From Schoenoplectus triqueter (lineage: Eukaryota; Streptophyta; Magnoliopsida; Poales; Cyperaceae): a DNA stretch of 64,000 nt. Below are positions 44,401 to 55,505 of this stretch, piece by piece; the first letter of the stretch is position 1; every line of letters begins with the position of its first letter. The stretch is from the NCBI GenBank assembly GCA_964058805.1, contig CAXKVV010002169.1, forward strand, positions 62,001-126,000. Direction: 5' to 3'. A model generated the notes under the pieces. It worked only from the letters and a program-made list of their open reading frames with translations, was not told the origin of the DNA and searched no databases. Made by a program: the position numbers and the translations under genes.

Positions 44401-47400
44401 GGGTGCTTAAACGTTCATAAGCCCACAATTAATATAGCTATATATGTCGGCTTACACATCTTTGGCACATTTTCACCCTCATTTATCTTCAATTTCTAGT
44501 AATGTTAGATAGATCAGTGGCTACGTAAATATTGTCGTTTCTTCATTGCGGATATCCGCTTCAAATTAAAACGCCAATTGGAAAATAAATTCGAAATCTA
44601 ACATTTAATTCATGAAGAAGATTAAGATTAATAGTTATTTGTTATTAACGAAGCCGATAGACAATCAATTTTCAAGAATAAGCTTGCTCGCACAAGCAGC
44701 CTAGGCGTCTTCGACATGTGGTGTGTTGAACAAAAAGTCGCCGATTTTTTTTATTAATAACAAAATAAAAAATAAATTCTACTCATGTAACATGAAAGAA
44801 TTGGATTTGACGAAAATAACAAAGACAGAAACCCGATTTCCATCCCAAGGACGGAAACTCGATTTTCATCCTGGCCCCACTTCCATGGATCCTCATGCAC
44901 CTCCTCTTTCCTCTCTCCATTCCCACTGCATACGCTAGTGTTATAAAATAACCCGCGTGGGTCAGACTCGACCCGCTGGATCCGAGGTCGTGACCGCCAA
45001 CCTGTCATGTGGTCTCACCCGTTGGACTCATGATCTGTAAGAATCGACAGGTCTAAAACGGGTGCGGACAATTATTTGCTTCATGTTCAACTCATTTGCT
45101 TCAATTACTACTTACATTAAACCAATTTTAAATGTTGAATTAAACCATTAAAATCACAAGTGATCTCTTTATTTAATTTTTTTTTGTTAATTTTACTATT
45201 TATAAAGCCAAATAATAAAAGAAAAAATATTGTAAAATAATTTATAAATATTTAACTTTTATGCCACTGAAAATCAACCAAATGTAAAAAAAAATGTACA
45301 TTAAATATTTCATTATTTTAGCAAATAAGTCAAACTATAATAATTGATTAACTTGATCTCTTAGAGGGCTTGTGATCTGTCTATAATTGCTCATTGCTAA
45401 AAATAATTAAGTCAGTATAATATTATATTATTTATGCATTTATGTATTTATCACATTAATTTATTAAAATAAAAATATAATGCGTATGTAATTGTGTATA
45501 ATGTCCTTGATGTATAATTTGATATTCATGATATAATTTATTATATAAATATTTGTACTTAATAATAAAAAAAATATTGATAATGAGTAATAATAGTGAT
45601 AATAATATTAGATGTCAAAAAGTTAAATATCTATAAATTATTTTACAATATCTATAAAGTTTATATATAAAGACATCACTTATAATTTTAATGGTTTAAT
45701 TTAAAGTTTGACATCAATTTAATGGAAGTATTAATTGAAGCAAATGAGTTGAACGAGGAAGAGCAATTAATGAATGTAGGGTCCACATTTGACTAATTTT
45801 TAGGCAACAATAACTATATATCTTGTATTTTTGCTTAACAATGAGAGTATATTATATAAAATTATATACCATCACGCGTGTAGGCTAGTGTTTTAAACAC
45901 AGGTCGGGTCGGGTCGAGATGGGATGGGTTTTGAATTTTTTTGAAATTTGCCCGCACCTGTTTTAGACCCGTCGATTCTAACGAGTCAGGTGTCCAATGG
46001 GTGGGGCCATGGGACGGGTCGGGTCGGGTCGTGGTCTCGGGTTTAGCGGGTCGGTTTCGACCCGTACGGGTTATTTTATAACACTAATGTAGGTAGTGGG
46101 AATGGAGAGAGGAGAGAGAAAAGAGGAGGTGCATGGGGATCCGTGGAAGTGGGGTCGGAACAAAAATCGGGTTTTCGTTCCTGGGACGGAAATCGAGTTT
46201 CTGTCCTTAGGACGGAAATCGAATTTCCGTGTTTATTATTTTCGTCAAATTCAGTTCTTCCATGTTATATCTGTGGAATATATTTTTTATTTTGTTATTA
46301 ATAAAAAAATCGGAAAAGTCCCACAAGCTAAAATTAATTGTTTTTTTTATTTCTCCTTCCACATGTGGTTTTGTGTTTACTTTTTTTTTTAAATGAACAA
46401 AAAGTCGCCCTACCTAAGTTTACTTCTATTTTTTTATTTCTCCGGTTGTATTTTTACTTTTCTTTTTAAATGAACAAAAAGTTGCACTAGCTAAATTTAC
46501 ATTTTTTTTTCTCCTTCCACATGTGGTTGTGTGTTTGCGACATGCACATTATAAAAAATATATTACCTCATTGATGCTCGTCTCTAGATCTTTTCTGGTG
46601 ATATCAGCTGAAGTCTGGATAAGTAAAAAAAATTAGACATTATGTATTTACAATTAATCATAAAATAAGAAATTTGTCGTTAATATTATTTAATTAATAA
46701 TTGATATTCTTATGGTGGTTACCTCTTCATAGTCATGGTCACGCACGACTATGATAATTGTTGTTTTTGTCGCTTCGATCTTTACCCTTTCCTGTGATCA
46801 TGGAATCAGATAGAGGAAAAATTAGACGTTGCTTAATTTTGGTTTTTAAATAGATAACTTTTCTGCTACTCTAAATAAACTGAATTTGAGGTTAATATAT
46901 AGATTATAACTGCCAGCAGGAAAGAGTAGAACTAATCTGTATCGAAATTATATTAATTATTTTACGAATTTCCACTTTGCCACTGTACGTATGTGAAATT
47001 CAATAACCACGTACATGAACTTCGGCGTTTCTAATTTGTTTCTTACATGGTCCTGCTTAGCTATCAATAATACACACATAACGTATGTATATCCTAAGTA
47101 CTAACAAGTTACTTTTCCGGAATTATCATCAAGTTCTCCGCCTCTCCCTTCAAATATCCTAAAAAGTTTCTCGTGGGATTAGAATTTTAGTATAAAAAGA
47201 CCGAGACGTGAGTTGACATTAGTAAAGTATTAAAATTAATAAATTTGAAGAGATTAATACACCTCATGAAATAAAAAATATATGATAAATTTTAATCTGA
47301 TATATAACTTCTGTGGAATTGAGGAGATAAAGTCGGACTCCTCAGCCCCTTTGTCTTCCTCCCTGCTTGACAGCATATTTGGGCCTGATTACCAGTAATA

Positions 47401-50400
47401 ATATTAATGTTTTCCACTTTTCTTTTTGATGGAGCTATGGTGATGGACTGATGGTGAAAAAATTGACAAATATGTTGGGTTCTTATATATCCTCCCAGCA
47501 TTTAATAATTCCATGGTTTAATTAGCAATAAGTTGCAATGGAGAAAGAACACGCAACATACCTCAAAAATTAACTTGATGAGCGCAAGATTTGCACCTTG
47601 CTGTCGACCGATGTCATGAAACCACCTGTATGTGAAAGGTAATGTTACACGTCTTTATTAGTTATATTTGATTATATAAAGTATGCTGTTTAAGATCTAA
47701 TTTTGTAACTTAATTTTATTGTACTTTTCATCAAATATATAATGGTGTTGCATCAGTTTCGTGTTAATTAAGGGAAAAATGTTATAAACATAAGTAACAA
47801 ATAAACTAACATGTTTAGTAACAGAACGTCAGAAACAGTCAAGGAAAACAGTGCACTTTGCCTTTCAAATAATGTATCGTCCTACAAAAAAAATGTCAAA
47901 AGCTTTAGAAACAGAAATTTGAGATATAGATATCCAACTAATTACTACAATAAAAGAAATAATACTTGTATCAGTAAGAAAACTCTGTTGAAATATAAAC
48001 TTAATTTTAGTATTAAAGTTAAATCAATTAGGAAATAAAGGGAGACTCTTTGGCTTCAGCACTTTGGCAGAATTTTAAGGCTGATTAATGATAGCATTTG
48101 AAGGGGCAAATGGACGTGGAATTTAGTGTATGACCTATGGATGGAAAGCTATTGAAGTCTAGTTTTCAATGGTTTCAAATTACAAATCGTTTGGAGTTCC
48201 CTACAGAGAGTTACGACGATTTTAGTGGACAGTGGTCAGCTGAAAAGGGTGCTGTTTAGAATTCTGTTTTTATTATATATTTTTATTACGAATTTTAAGA
48301 GTCATGTTTAAGGCTATAAATAGACTTGTATTTTGTTGTAAGCAAGTAAGAGAGAAGAAAATAGTGTAAGAGAAATAGAAGATATAGTTTGAATAGAAAG
48401 AAATTTCAAAATTGTTCTCTCTTCCCTCCACCGAGATATTTCATATTATAACAAATTGGTATCAGAGCTAGGTTCAGTTGATCAAGAGAGATCTACCATG
48501 GCGAAGAAAAAGAAGAAGAAAAAGAAGAAAAAAAAAAGAAAAAAAAGAGAGATGTCGGAAAAATATGAAGAGAAAAAAAGAAACCCGAAAAGGAGGAGAC
48601 ACTCAACTCAAGCAAGCACTTCAAACCAAGGCGTCAATCAAAGACGAAAAGGTACTCTATTCTCAAAATTTTCGAGGTAGAGGGTGTTGCCGTGGAAGTT
48701 GAGGAAATGGTCACAGTGGTAGAGGTTGTGGTCAAGAAAGGTATTATGAGGAGAATGAGCAATCAAGCCAATAAAATAAGGCGTTGAAAGAGGCGCGATC
48801 GAAGGATAAGGCGGCACTATACATGTTGTTCCATGCCGTTGACGAGTCAGGCTTTGAGAAGATTGCTGGTGCAACTACTTCAAAAGAAGCGTGAGACATT
48901 TTAGAAAAAGTGTTCAAAGGAGCCGACCGAGTCAAGCAAGTGCGTTTCCAAACTCTTCGTGGCGAGTTGGAGAGCATGAATGATGAAAAAGAAAGTTAAG
49001 TGTTAAGAATGTTTTCTGAGTTTATTTTAGTATATGAGTTTTTCTATGTTGTTAGGAGCATTAAAAAATGAGTGAAAAAAATTCCCTTATTTTTTTGTGA
49101 GAAAAGAAAAAGTGTTGGGATAATGAAAAAATATCATGTGGTGATTTTTTTTGTTAAAAAAAAAGGAGAAAAAAAAAGAGTGGAGATAGTTTTAGAGATA
49201 TTGTAAGAAAAAAAAGAAAATTTGTCAATGATGAGAGTTATGTATCAAGCAGCGAATGTTACAAAAGCGTGGTGAAGTTTTTGCCAGTGGTCTTCGAAGA
49301 ATCGGTGAGTGAAGCCGACATGAGCAATGACTCATGATAGCCTGTGCAATGAGTGCCAGGATAAGAGAACTAGCAACATTATGAGATGATTTGCTGGAAG
49401 TGTGCGAAGACCATGAGAAGATGTGGTGTGGAGCCACATGAAAAATACGGTGTGAAGCCGCGGTGTGGGTGTGAATCTCACATATACATGACCTGAAGAG
49501 TCAGGCAAATTGGATGGCATATGAGATGAAATCACGATTGATTTTTTGAATTTCCTAGATCAATGAATCGGGAAAAAGTCGTCAATGGGTGACGTCGCTA
49601 TTCGCTGCGAGTTATGAAGAAGTTCAATGATGATTGACATGAAAGATGAAAAAGAAATTAAGTTTAAGAGGGGATGTTGAAATATAAACTTAATTTTAGT
49701 ATTAAAGTTAAATCAATTAGGAAATAAAGGGAGACTCTTTGGCTTCAGCACTTTGACAGAATTTTAAGGCTGATTAATGATAGCATTTGAAGGGGCAAAT
49801 GGACGTGGAATTTAGTGTATGACCTATGGATGGAAAGCTATTGAAGTCTAGTTTCCAATGGTTCAAATTACAAATCATTTGGATTTCCCTACAGAGAGTT
49901 ATGACGATTTTAGTGGACAGTGGTCAGCTGAAAAGGGTGCTGTTTAGAATTCTATTTTTATTATATATTTTTATTACGAATTTTAAGAGTCATGTTTAAG
50001 GCTATAAATAGACTTGTATTTTGTTGTAAGCAAGTAAGAGAGAAGAAAATAGTGTAAGAGAAATAGAAGATGTAGTTTGAATAGAAAGAAATTTCAGAAT
50101 TGTTCTCTCCCCTCCACCGAGATATTTCATATTATAACAAACTCGACCCGTGTTTCGACTCAAAAAAAATGAAAATATAACTTTGATAAATAAATTATCA
50201 AGGATTAAGCAATCAAAAGGAAGGCTCGCTCTCTTGCAACCGAGATGAATCATATTATTCTTACTTTTTTAAAGGTTATATACCATAGTTTAATTGTGAT
50301 GAGCGTTAATTACTTGGAGCTATGTTATTCTCTATTCAAAGTTGTAAACTTCAAGTCGTGATTTTCAAAAGCCAAGCCTTGAAAAATCCGATCTTGACAA

Positions 50401-52393
50401 CTCTTAACCCGAAGAAGCAACAATAAGCATGAGCTAAGCAAGTAGCTTGAGATGGATCCGAGCACTATAGCTCGAGATGATCATGAAGCTCGGATGTTTA
50501 TCAGAGATGTGCATTAAAGATTTCTGACATTCGCTGTATGTGTCAGAAAATAACTGATGGAAGCACTGAAGTAATTGAAATATGTGGCTGGCAATGAATG
50601 CCATGTATCTAACATAGATATCTAGGATTAAACATGCATAGGTAAAGACACATTAATGACATCAAAAATAGTATAAAAAAGATAATATATTTATAACTTT
50701 CAGTTGAAATATAAAAAATATCCTTTAGAGTACTATCTTACTTCTTCCATATTTGTTATTTTATTTTGTTCTCATTTAATTTAATTTGTTGGTTACTCTT
50801 GTTATGTGAATAAAATATGCAATCAGATCTCGAGATGGTATCTTCGAGTTCATAAGTTGAGGATATATTTCAGAAATAAATTTATAGAACTTAAAACAAC
50901 ATTCTCACTATACTACAGACATCTACTGAGCTCTGGGTTGGATGTAGTAGCTCTATTGTTATCCGATCTAATGCAGAGTTTGTAGCAAATTGTTACGATA
51001 AAGCTACCTCTCCTCTTTCTCTTCCGTCAAAACCTTCCACATCCATAATAACCATGCCAGGGTTGATACATGTAGCTATCCAGATCCCTTTTGTGGTTTG
51101 CTTCCTACATGTTAATCACCAAGTTGGCTGAAGGCATTTGAAATTATTTAATTTAAAGTAAACAATAGAGAATGGTAAGATTGAAAATTTTTATTTCTTA
51201 TAAAAGCAAAGAAATACAAGTACATAATTCATATATATATATATATATAGAGATTAATATAATAAAATTATCTTTAAATTTTAATTTATATTGCTCCATA
51301 ATTTTTAAAAAATGAAAATATTTTATACCAAAATCTTATGTGGTATAAAATATTTTTCACCTCGCAAGTCTTATGAGCTGAGAAGTCGTTAACCAGATAG
51401 ATTGCATAGCCATCTCGCTCAAAAGAAAATTTTCATTGGAGATTAACACAATGCAACAACTATTTAAGTTCTTAAAATAATTATTTTGAATTCTTCAATG
51501 TGGCTCTAAAATATTAATAAAATAAACAATATTTGTCTATAGAATTATGTTACTATTAAAAAAATCCGAAACACATACTAAAAAATAAGTATCCTTGAAA
51601 CAAACAATTAAAATATATGGTGCTGAAAATCCCTTTTTTTTCCTTCAGATAAGTAAGTCTCACTTTAATCTTTCTAAATAAAAAAAATGCTTAACTACAG
51701 AACCAACCCAAATTATATATCCTGCTAAAACTTTGAAATTGCCTAAATTGCAAGTGTTGTATGATAATAAAATTTACCTTCCTGTAGTAGCATTGAGCAC
51801 GTCAAATTTGGCCCCAAATAAGTTGTTTAGTAAGTAACTTTTACCTACAATAGAAATGCGGAAATTAATAAAAAGCTGACAATTAGTATAATAGGAAAGG
51901 GAAATTATGCTTCTTAATGGAAAAATGAAATACACAGAAAGTTTTTTACATTAATAAATTGTTACAATTCAATTATTCTCATTAGGTCATAATAAGCACG
52001 CTGACTGCAGTATTTGGGACATGCTAAGGGCAAAAATATTTTGAATAAACATAAAAAATTTCTATCTAAGTTTTGACTTACAACCTCAGGATCATTGTAT
52101 TTGCCCATTTAAATGTTCATAAAGTTTCTATGTGGATTTTAAACATGTGACCTCAAGATCATTGTACTTGCCACTATATCACCAATATAGTGGGTTAAAC
52201 TAGGATAGTACAAAAGCAATGTTGAAGTTGTGAAACTTATAAATGGATAGGTAAAACTTCATAATTACCGCTGCTCTGTGGTCCGATGATGGAAACCACG
52301 GTGTAGTTCTTTAACGAAACTCTCAGCATTACTGGAAAATTCGCCATTTCCGTTGATCATCTGCAGTACCATCTTGTTCTCAGGAAGATCCAT
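38424..52393 (-). CDS. RHD3/SEY1-like dynamin-type GTPase, 15 exons, N-terminus shifted and C-terminus missing
   Basis: Exons: 52393-52269, 51844-51778, 51104-51008, 47881-47811, 47625-47562, 46791-46723, 46614-46567, 43166-43110, 42385-42332, 41980-41834, 41735-41667, 41559-41468, 40755-40677, 39851-39674, 38557-38457. All have GT/AG borders and phases that fit. GTPase motifs: P-loop GPQSSGKS (exon 1/2), KQTTKGIW and [12 protein letters not shown] (exon 3), [10 protein letters not shown] (exon 4), [16 protein letters not shown] (exon 5), VVRDHD (exon 6). RHD3 fuses ER tubules in root hairs and other cells. From the ATG at 52329 the frame is open for 418 codons; without splicing after 38457 it stops at 38424 (428 residues). 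RHD3 proteins are about 800 residues with a membrane hairpin, which is absent. The ATG at 52393 opens a conserved-looking start ([11 protein letters not shown]) in another frame, so exon 1 has a deletion or frameshift. Confidence 0.78.
38599..39020. mobile_element. Foldback element in intron 14, terminal repeats of about 125 bp
   Basis: The left arm reads GGGGCTATGGTGCTTCGCTA and the reverse complement of the right arm GAGGCTATGGTGCTTCGCGA. Both continue with CGTATNTCGAATTTAAAAGT and GATCCAAACCGTT. The loop is A/T-rich. It lies between exons 14 and 15; its left edge is about 42 bp from exon 15. Confidence 0.9.
39038..39103. repeat. 27-bp tandem repeat, two units and a partial
   Basis: GTGAGTTTAAGTTCACGGAG plus GCCTTCC, then GTGAATTTAAGCTCATAGAG plus GTCTTCC, then GTGAGTTTAACT. 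The partial unit doubles as the left end of the next foldback. Confidence 0.85.
39092..39380. mobile_element. Foldback element in intron 14
   Basis: Ends GTGAGTTTAACT and AGTTAAACTCAC are perfect inverted repeats. The arms continue with AATTTATCATATTCATTAAA, CTTTATATGAAAAATCTTAT and GGGATGCAAAAATTT, mirrored on the right. Related by these words to the foldback at 15555. Confidence 0.85.
40362..40378 (+). repeat. Poly-G tract (17 G)
   Basis: Seventeen consecutive G inside the intron between exons 13 and 14. The length may be uncertain in the assembly. Confidence 0.9.
42818..43092. mobile_element. Foldback element in intron 8
   Basis: The left end GCGGATATAGAGATACC and the right end in reverse complement GGGAGATATCACAGAATACC are imperfect inverted repeats. 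Inside, TTTTGTATAGTATTTTGTTA is mirrored by AACAAAATACTATACAAAAT, giving a strong central hairpin. Confidence 0.8.
44741..46313. mobile_element. Giant foldback element, arms of more than 400 bp
   Basis: The left arm 44741-45175 is mirrored by 45668-46313. The outer ends CCGATTTTTTT and TATTAATAAC, then GACGAAAATAA, CGGAAACTCGATTT, CATGCACCTCCTCTTT, TTATAAAATAACCCG and TCGACAGGTCTAAAACGGGT all recur inverted on the right with small changes. The right arm holds about 120 bp extra at 45770-45890. Both arms carry GGGTCGG/GACCCG words. The loop is AT-rich with no coding sequence. It lies in intron 7 of the RHD3-like gene. Long arms of this type are typical of Mutator-like or foldback elements. Confidence 0.88.
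46330..46550. repeat. Diverged tandem repeat next to the giant foldback
   Basis: The phrase TTTTTTAAATGAACAAAAAG followed by TCGCCCTACCTAAGTTTAC is repeated as …GTTGCACTAGCTAAATTTAC. CTCCTTCCACATGTGGTT occurs at about 46350 and again at about 46513. Similar words (GAACAAAAAGTCGCC) lie on the left flank at 44728. Confidence 0.7.
47986..48453 (+). repeat. 5' LTR of the copia element
   Basis: Starts TGTTGAAATATAAAC and ends TTATAACA. A TATA box (TATAAATA) is at 48315-48322. Confidence 0.95.
48457..48468 (+). other. tRNA-iMet primer-binding site of the copia element
   Basis: TGGTATCAGAGC, three bases after the LTR end. Confidence 0.9.
48498..48999 (+). pseudogene. Copia Gag remnant
   Basis: After an ATG and a long lysine-rich stretch, one plus-strand frame has [20 protein letters not shown] followed by TTSKEA, a TGA stop (48892-48894), then [20 protein letters not shown] and LRGELESM, ending in TAA at 48997. 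This is the usual core of Ty1/copia Gag (…ATTSKEAWDIL…VKLQTLR…). The Trp codon that normally follows KEA is the stop. The lysine-rich start is in a different frame from the core, so at least one frameshift is present. It cannot make functional Gag; mobility, if any, would need trans factors. Confidence 0.8.
49661..49674 (+). other. Polypurine tract
   Basis: AAGTTTAAGAGGGGA immediately before the 3' LTR, the position of a plus-strand primer. Confidence 0.75.
49675..50139 (+). repeat. 3' LTR of the copia element
   Basis: Same start and end as the 5' LTR; 465 bp. Confidence 0.95.
50145..51007. other. Intron 3 remainder of the RHD3-like gene
   Basis: No element was recognised. Short CTCGAGATG/GCTCGAGAT-type words occur near 50440-50510. 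Confidence 0.4.
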
Positions 52394-52505
52394 TGTTGTC
52401 TCTATTAGAAATCAAGTTGGAATGTGTAGCTTGAAGCTTAGATGCTGAGATATTTTTAAATTAATCAGCGATGTTATGACTTCTGATACGGCTGGGAGAG
52501 TGCTC

Positions 52506-52513
52506 TATTTATA
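52506..52513 (-). promoter_or_regulatory. TATA box of the RHD3-like gene
   Basis: The minus strand reads CCTATAAATAGAGC here, a canonical plant TATA box about 115 bp upstream of the ATG at 52393. Confidence 0.65.
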
Positions 52514-52779
52514 GGATTCTCAATGGGTAAGATACCTTTAGGTGAGGTATACTTTTTTTCTCTTATCTGAGCAAATCGCCATGTGTTTGCTCTCTTGTTT
52601 TTTTTCTCTTGCAAGATCGATCCAGCTCTTTTTCTTCTCCTTTCCGTTGACTTTTTATCTATTTATTCCGAAATGAATTATCTCGAAATCTATTTCAAAC
52701 TATTTGAACTCGAAATACTATCCCGAGAACTGACACATTTGTTCATTATGACAAACAAATTACTAAAAATAAATTACTA

Positions 52780-53240
52780 AATCAGAGAGAATGAAGAGAT
52801 TGATCTCAAAACTGTTTTCTTTATAACTCAATTGTGTGTTGCAAATTTTTTCTCTCTCTTCTCTCTCTTATTCTTTACACTACACTACTCCTCAATTTAT
52901 AGTGCTCGGTGCCATTAATGCACCTGCAATCCTATACAATCAATGTAATCCTAGCTATCCTAACTATACTGTGACATCAATCTAGTCACACCTCTATCAC
53001 TTTCTCTGCTGCTACCATTAGTTGCCTCTGACACATGCGGCATATGTCATAAGTGTCCTGTTCATCATCCATCTCGAGTTCATCTCGAGTTTCCTAATGT
53101 TCCCGAGCTGTTAGGCTCTGGTCCATCTCGAGCTTTACCTTTGGTACTTGCTCGTCCTTGGTGCTGCTGCTTCTTCGGGTTCAGAATGGGGTATCTCGAG
53201 GTGATCGAGTTCCCGAGCTCTTGGTCCTTCGGGATCGGGA
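52780..53240 (-). mobile_element. Probable LTR of a truncated copia element
   Basis: After the RT remnant the minus strand runs into GC-rich CTCGAG-containing DNA, then GCACTATAAATTGAGGAG (TATA-like, about 52895-52910) and AGAGAGAGAA…TTGCAACACACAATTGAG. This resembles copia LTR promoters. The ends were not defined. Confidence 0.5.
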
Positions 53241-55505
53241 CTTGAAATAGTTGTCAATTCTAGTATTCCACGTTCTTGGGCTTGCTTTAACCCGTACAAC
53301 GCCTTCTTCAATTTGAGCACCTTGTGCTCCTTCCCGAGCTTCATGTACCCGAGAGGTTGTTCGACATATACCTCCTCTTCGAGCACACCACTCAGGAATA
53401 CCGACTTCACATCCATCCGATGTGCCGACCATTCATTCTATGCAGCTTACGAGATCAGCAGCCGAATTGTCTCCATTCGTACTTCTGGGGCAAACACCTC
53501 GTCATAGTTGATCCCGGCCTTCTGTAGATAACTATAACTATGAGTCTCGCATTGTACCTCTCAATTGTGCCCTGTGGGGTCATTTTTTTTCTTGTATACC
53601 TACTTGAATCCAATTGGTTTTGTCCTTTGGGCAAATTTGTCATCCTCTAAGTTTCATTCTTTTTGATTGCTTTCATCTCTTCGTCTATCATAGCTTTTCA
53701 TTTTGGATCTCAAACTGCTTTCTCGAATGAGATTGTCTCGGCATTGGCTAGCAGACATACCAGGTGTTCATCACCAGTTGTCTCATAGAGATCTTAAAGA
53801 TCCCAAAATCTTGAGTTTCTCAGTTCAGCCTCAATTTCATCTGAACTTCCCGAATTGGAGTCCTCTTTTGAGATTCTCGAGCTCGAGGCTCCACCATCTC
53901 GAACTGGGTGTCTGACCTCGACTTCTTCAGTTGACAACTCTTTCCACTAGTTCTTCTAATTCTAGCGAGGTTCTTCATTTAGCTCGACATCTCTACTGAT
54001 CATGAGTTTCTTCTCGATCGGATCATAAAATTTGTATGCCTTGGATTTCTCATTTAGCTTGGTTCTCTTCGGGTCTGGGATTTTTCTGTTTGCTATGCTC
54101 CCGAATACCTTGAGATGTGCAATATTTGGTTTTTGACCACTCTAGAGTTCTTGAGTGGTTCTATTATTGAGAAATGCATGCATGCATCGATTTTATATGT
54201 ACAATGCACACTGCACAACTTCGGCATAAAATTCCTTCAATATTTTCTTGGATTGTCCTATTTTTTTCTCAGCGATGTCATTCTACTGTGGTGTGTAAGG
54301 TGCTATAAAAAACTCACGGATCCCATGATTCTGGCAATATGACTTCAATTGATTGGACAAGTACTCACCGCCTCTGTCCGATCTCAGAGACTGAATGTTT
54401 TATCCCATCATATTCTCAACCATGACCTTGAACTTCTTGAAGATCTCGAATGCCTCAGATTCTTCTCGAGGAAGTACACCCAACACTTTCTTGAATAATA
54501 ATCGATGAAAGTGATGAAATACTCCTACCCACTGAATGAGCCTGGGATGACCGGAGCACAGATGTCAGTATAGATCAACTCGAGAGGTCTAGTTATCGAA
54601 AATTGAAGACTTCTCGAATTGGCATCTCGTTTGCTTCCCTATAATGCACCCTTCGTAGAATTTATTTTTGAAATCGAGATTCAGCAGCCCTTGCACTGAC
54701 TGTTAATCAGCCTTCGTCTTCCTTATGTACCATAATCATCCTTCGTCTTCCTTGTTAATCTTGAGATATTTCTGCTCGATCTTTTATAAGTTTAGCTTTT
54801 CCTCGTCTATCTTTCAAATCTAGAGTTCTCTTCTTCATGAAAATTTCAAACATATTTTTCATTAATTGGCTCACACTCAGAATGCTACTCTTTATCTCCG
54901 AAATATAGTAGATGTCTTCTACCATCCCGAGTATCTCATTCTTCTAGAGAAACTTTACATTATTTTTTCTTTTCACCTCTACCTTGGAGGCATCTCTGAA
55001 GGAAGCTGTTCCGACTAACTTGATCATCTCGGCAAATAAATATTTTATGACTGGTCATATGATTGCTGGCTCCTGTGTTAAGATACCACACAGTATCACA
55101 CCCTGAAATCGATGTAGTTTGTGCCATCAGCAACACTTTCTCATCTTCGATTACTTCGGCGTAGATGGCTTTGCTTTATAGTTTCTTCTCTGCCCAACAA
55201 TCTTGAGCGTAATGCCCATACTTACTGCAATTGTAGCAATCTACAATTGAGTTTTCTTCTGTCTTGTTGGTTTTTCCCTCGTCCTCGCGAGGTTGGGCTT
55301 GACTGTCCTGACTGGCTCGACTCTTCACGGCCATGTCGTCCACGACCTCCTCAGCCACGTGCCTGTTGTGCCTTCTGCACGTACAACACTTTCTCTTCGA
55401 GAATCACCTTAGTTTGAAGGGTCTCATCGAGAGTTTCTTTGTTCTTGCGGTTTTTTCTCTACTCGTGTGCTAAGAGCGAGCCGATGAGTTCATCAACGGT
55501 TAACT
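53240..55505 (-). pseudogene. Ty1/copia Gag-Pol, truncated and broken
   Basis: Read leftward from 55505: Gag end LTVDELIGSLLAHE and KETLDETLQTKV, the zinc knuckle CYNCSKYGHYAQDCW (about 55240), and a protease-like WYLNTGASNHMTSH where the family has DSGAS. The integrase core follows, SLRSDRGGEYLSNQLKSYCQ (about 54390-54330) with IAPYTPQ then a stop, and finally RT with [20 protein letters not shown] (53416) and [10 protein letters not shown] ends after about IDNYFK in a shifted frame. There are many stops and frameshifts. The Gag N-terminus and the second half of RT with RNase H are missing, and no matching LTR is seen at the right, so this is a truncated dead copy. In the protease motif, N replaces the catalytic D. 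Confidence 0.88.

Larger units (their letters stand above)
47986..50139 (+). mobile_element. Non-autonomous Ty1/copia LTR retrotransposon in intron 3
   Basis: Two LTRs (468 and 465 bp) flank 1.2 kb of internal DNA. The 5-bp duplication AACTC is perfect (47981-47985, 50140-50144). A tRNA-iMet PBS follows the left LTR, and a purine-rich tract precedes the right one. The internal region keeps a broken Gag but no protease, integrase or RT. The two LTRs differ by about 8 substitutions and 2 small indels by my count, so the insertion is moderately old. It is opposite in orientation to the host gene. Confidence 0.95.

Noticed and set aside
48498..48600. Lysine-rich basic protein
   Set aside because: Low-complexity AAG/AAA run inside the copia Gag region, out of frame with the Gag core.
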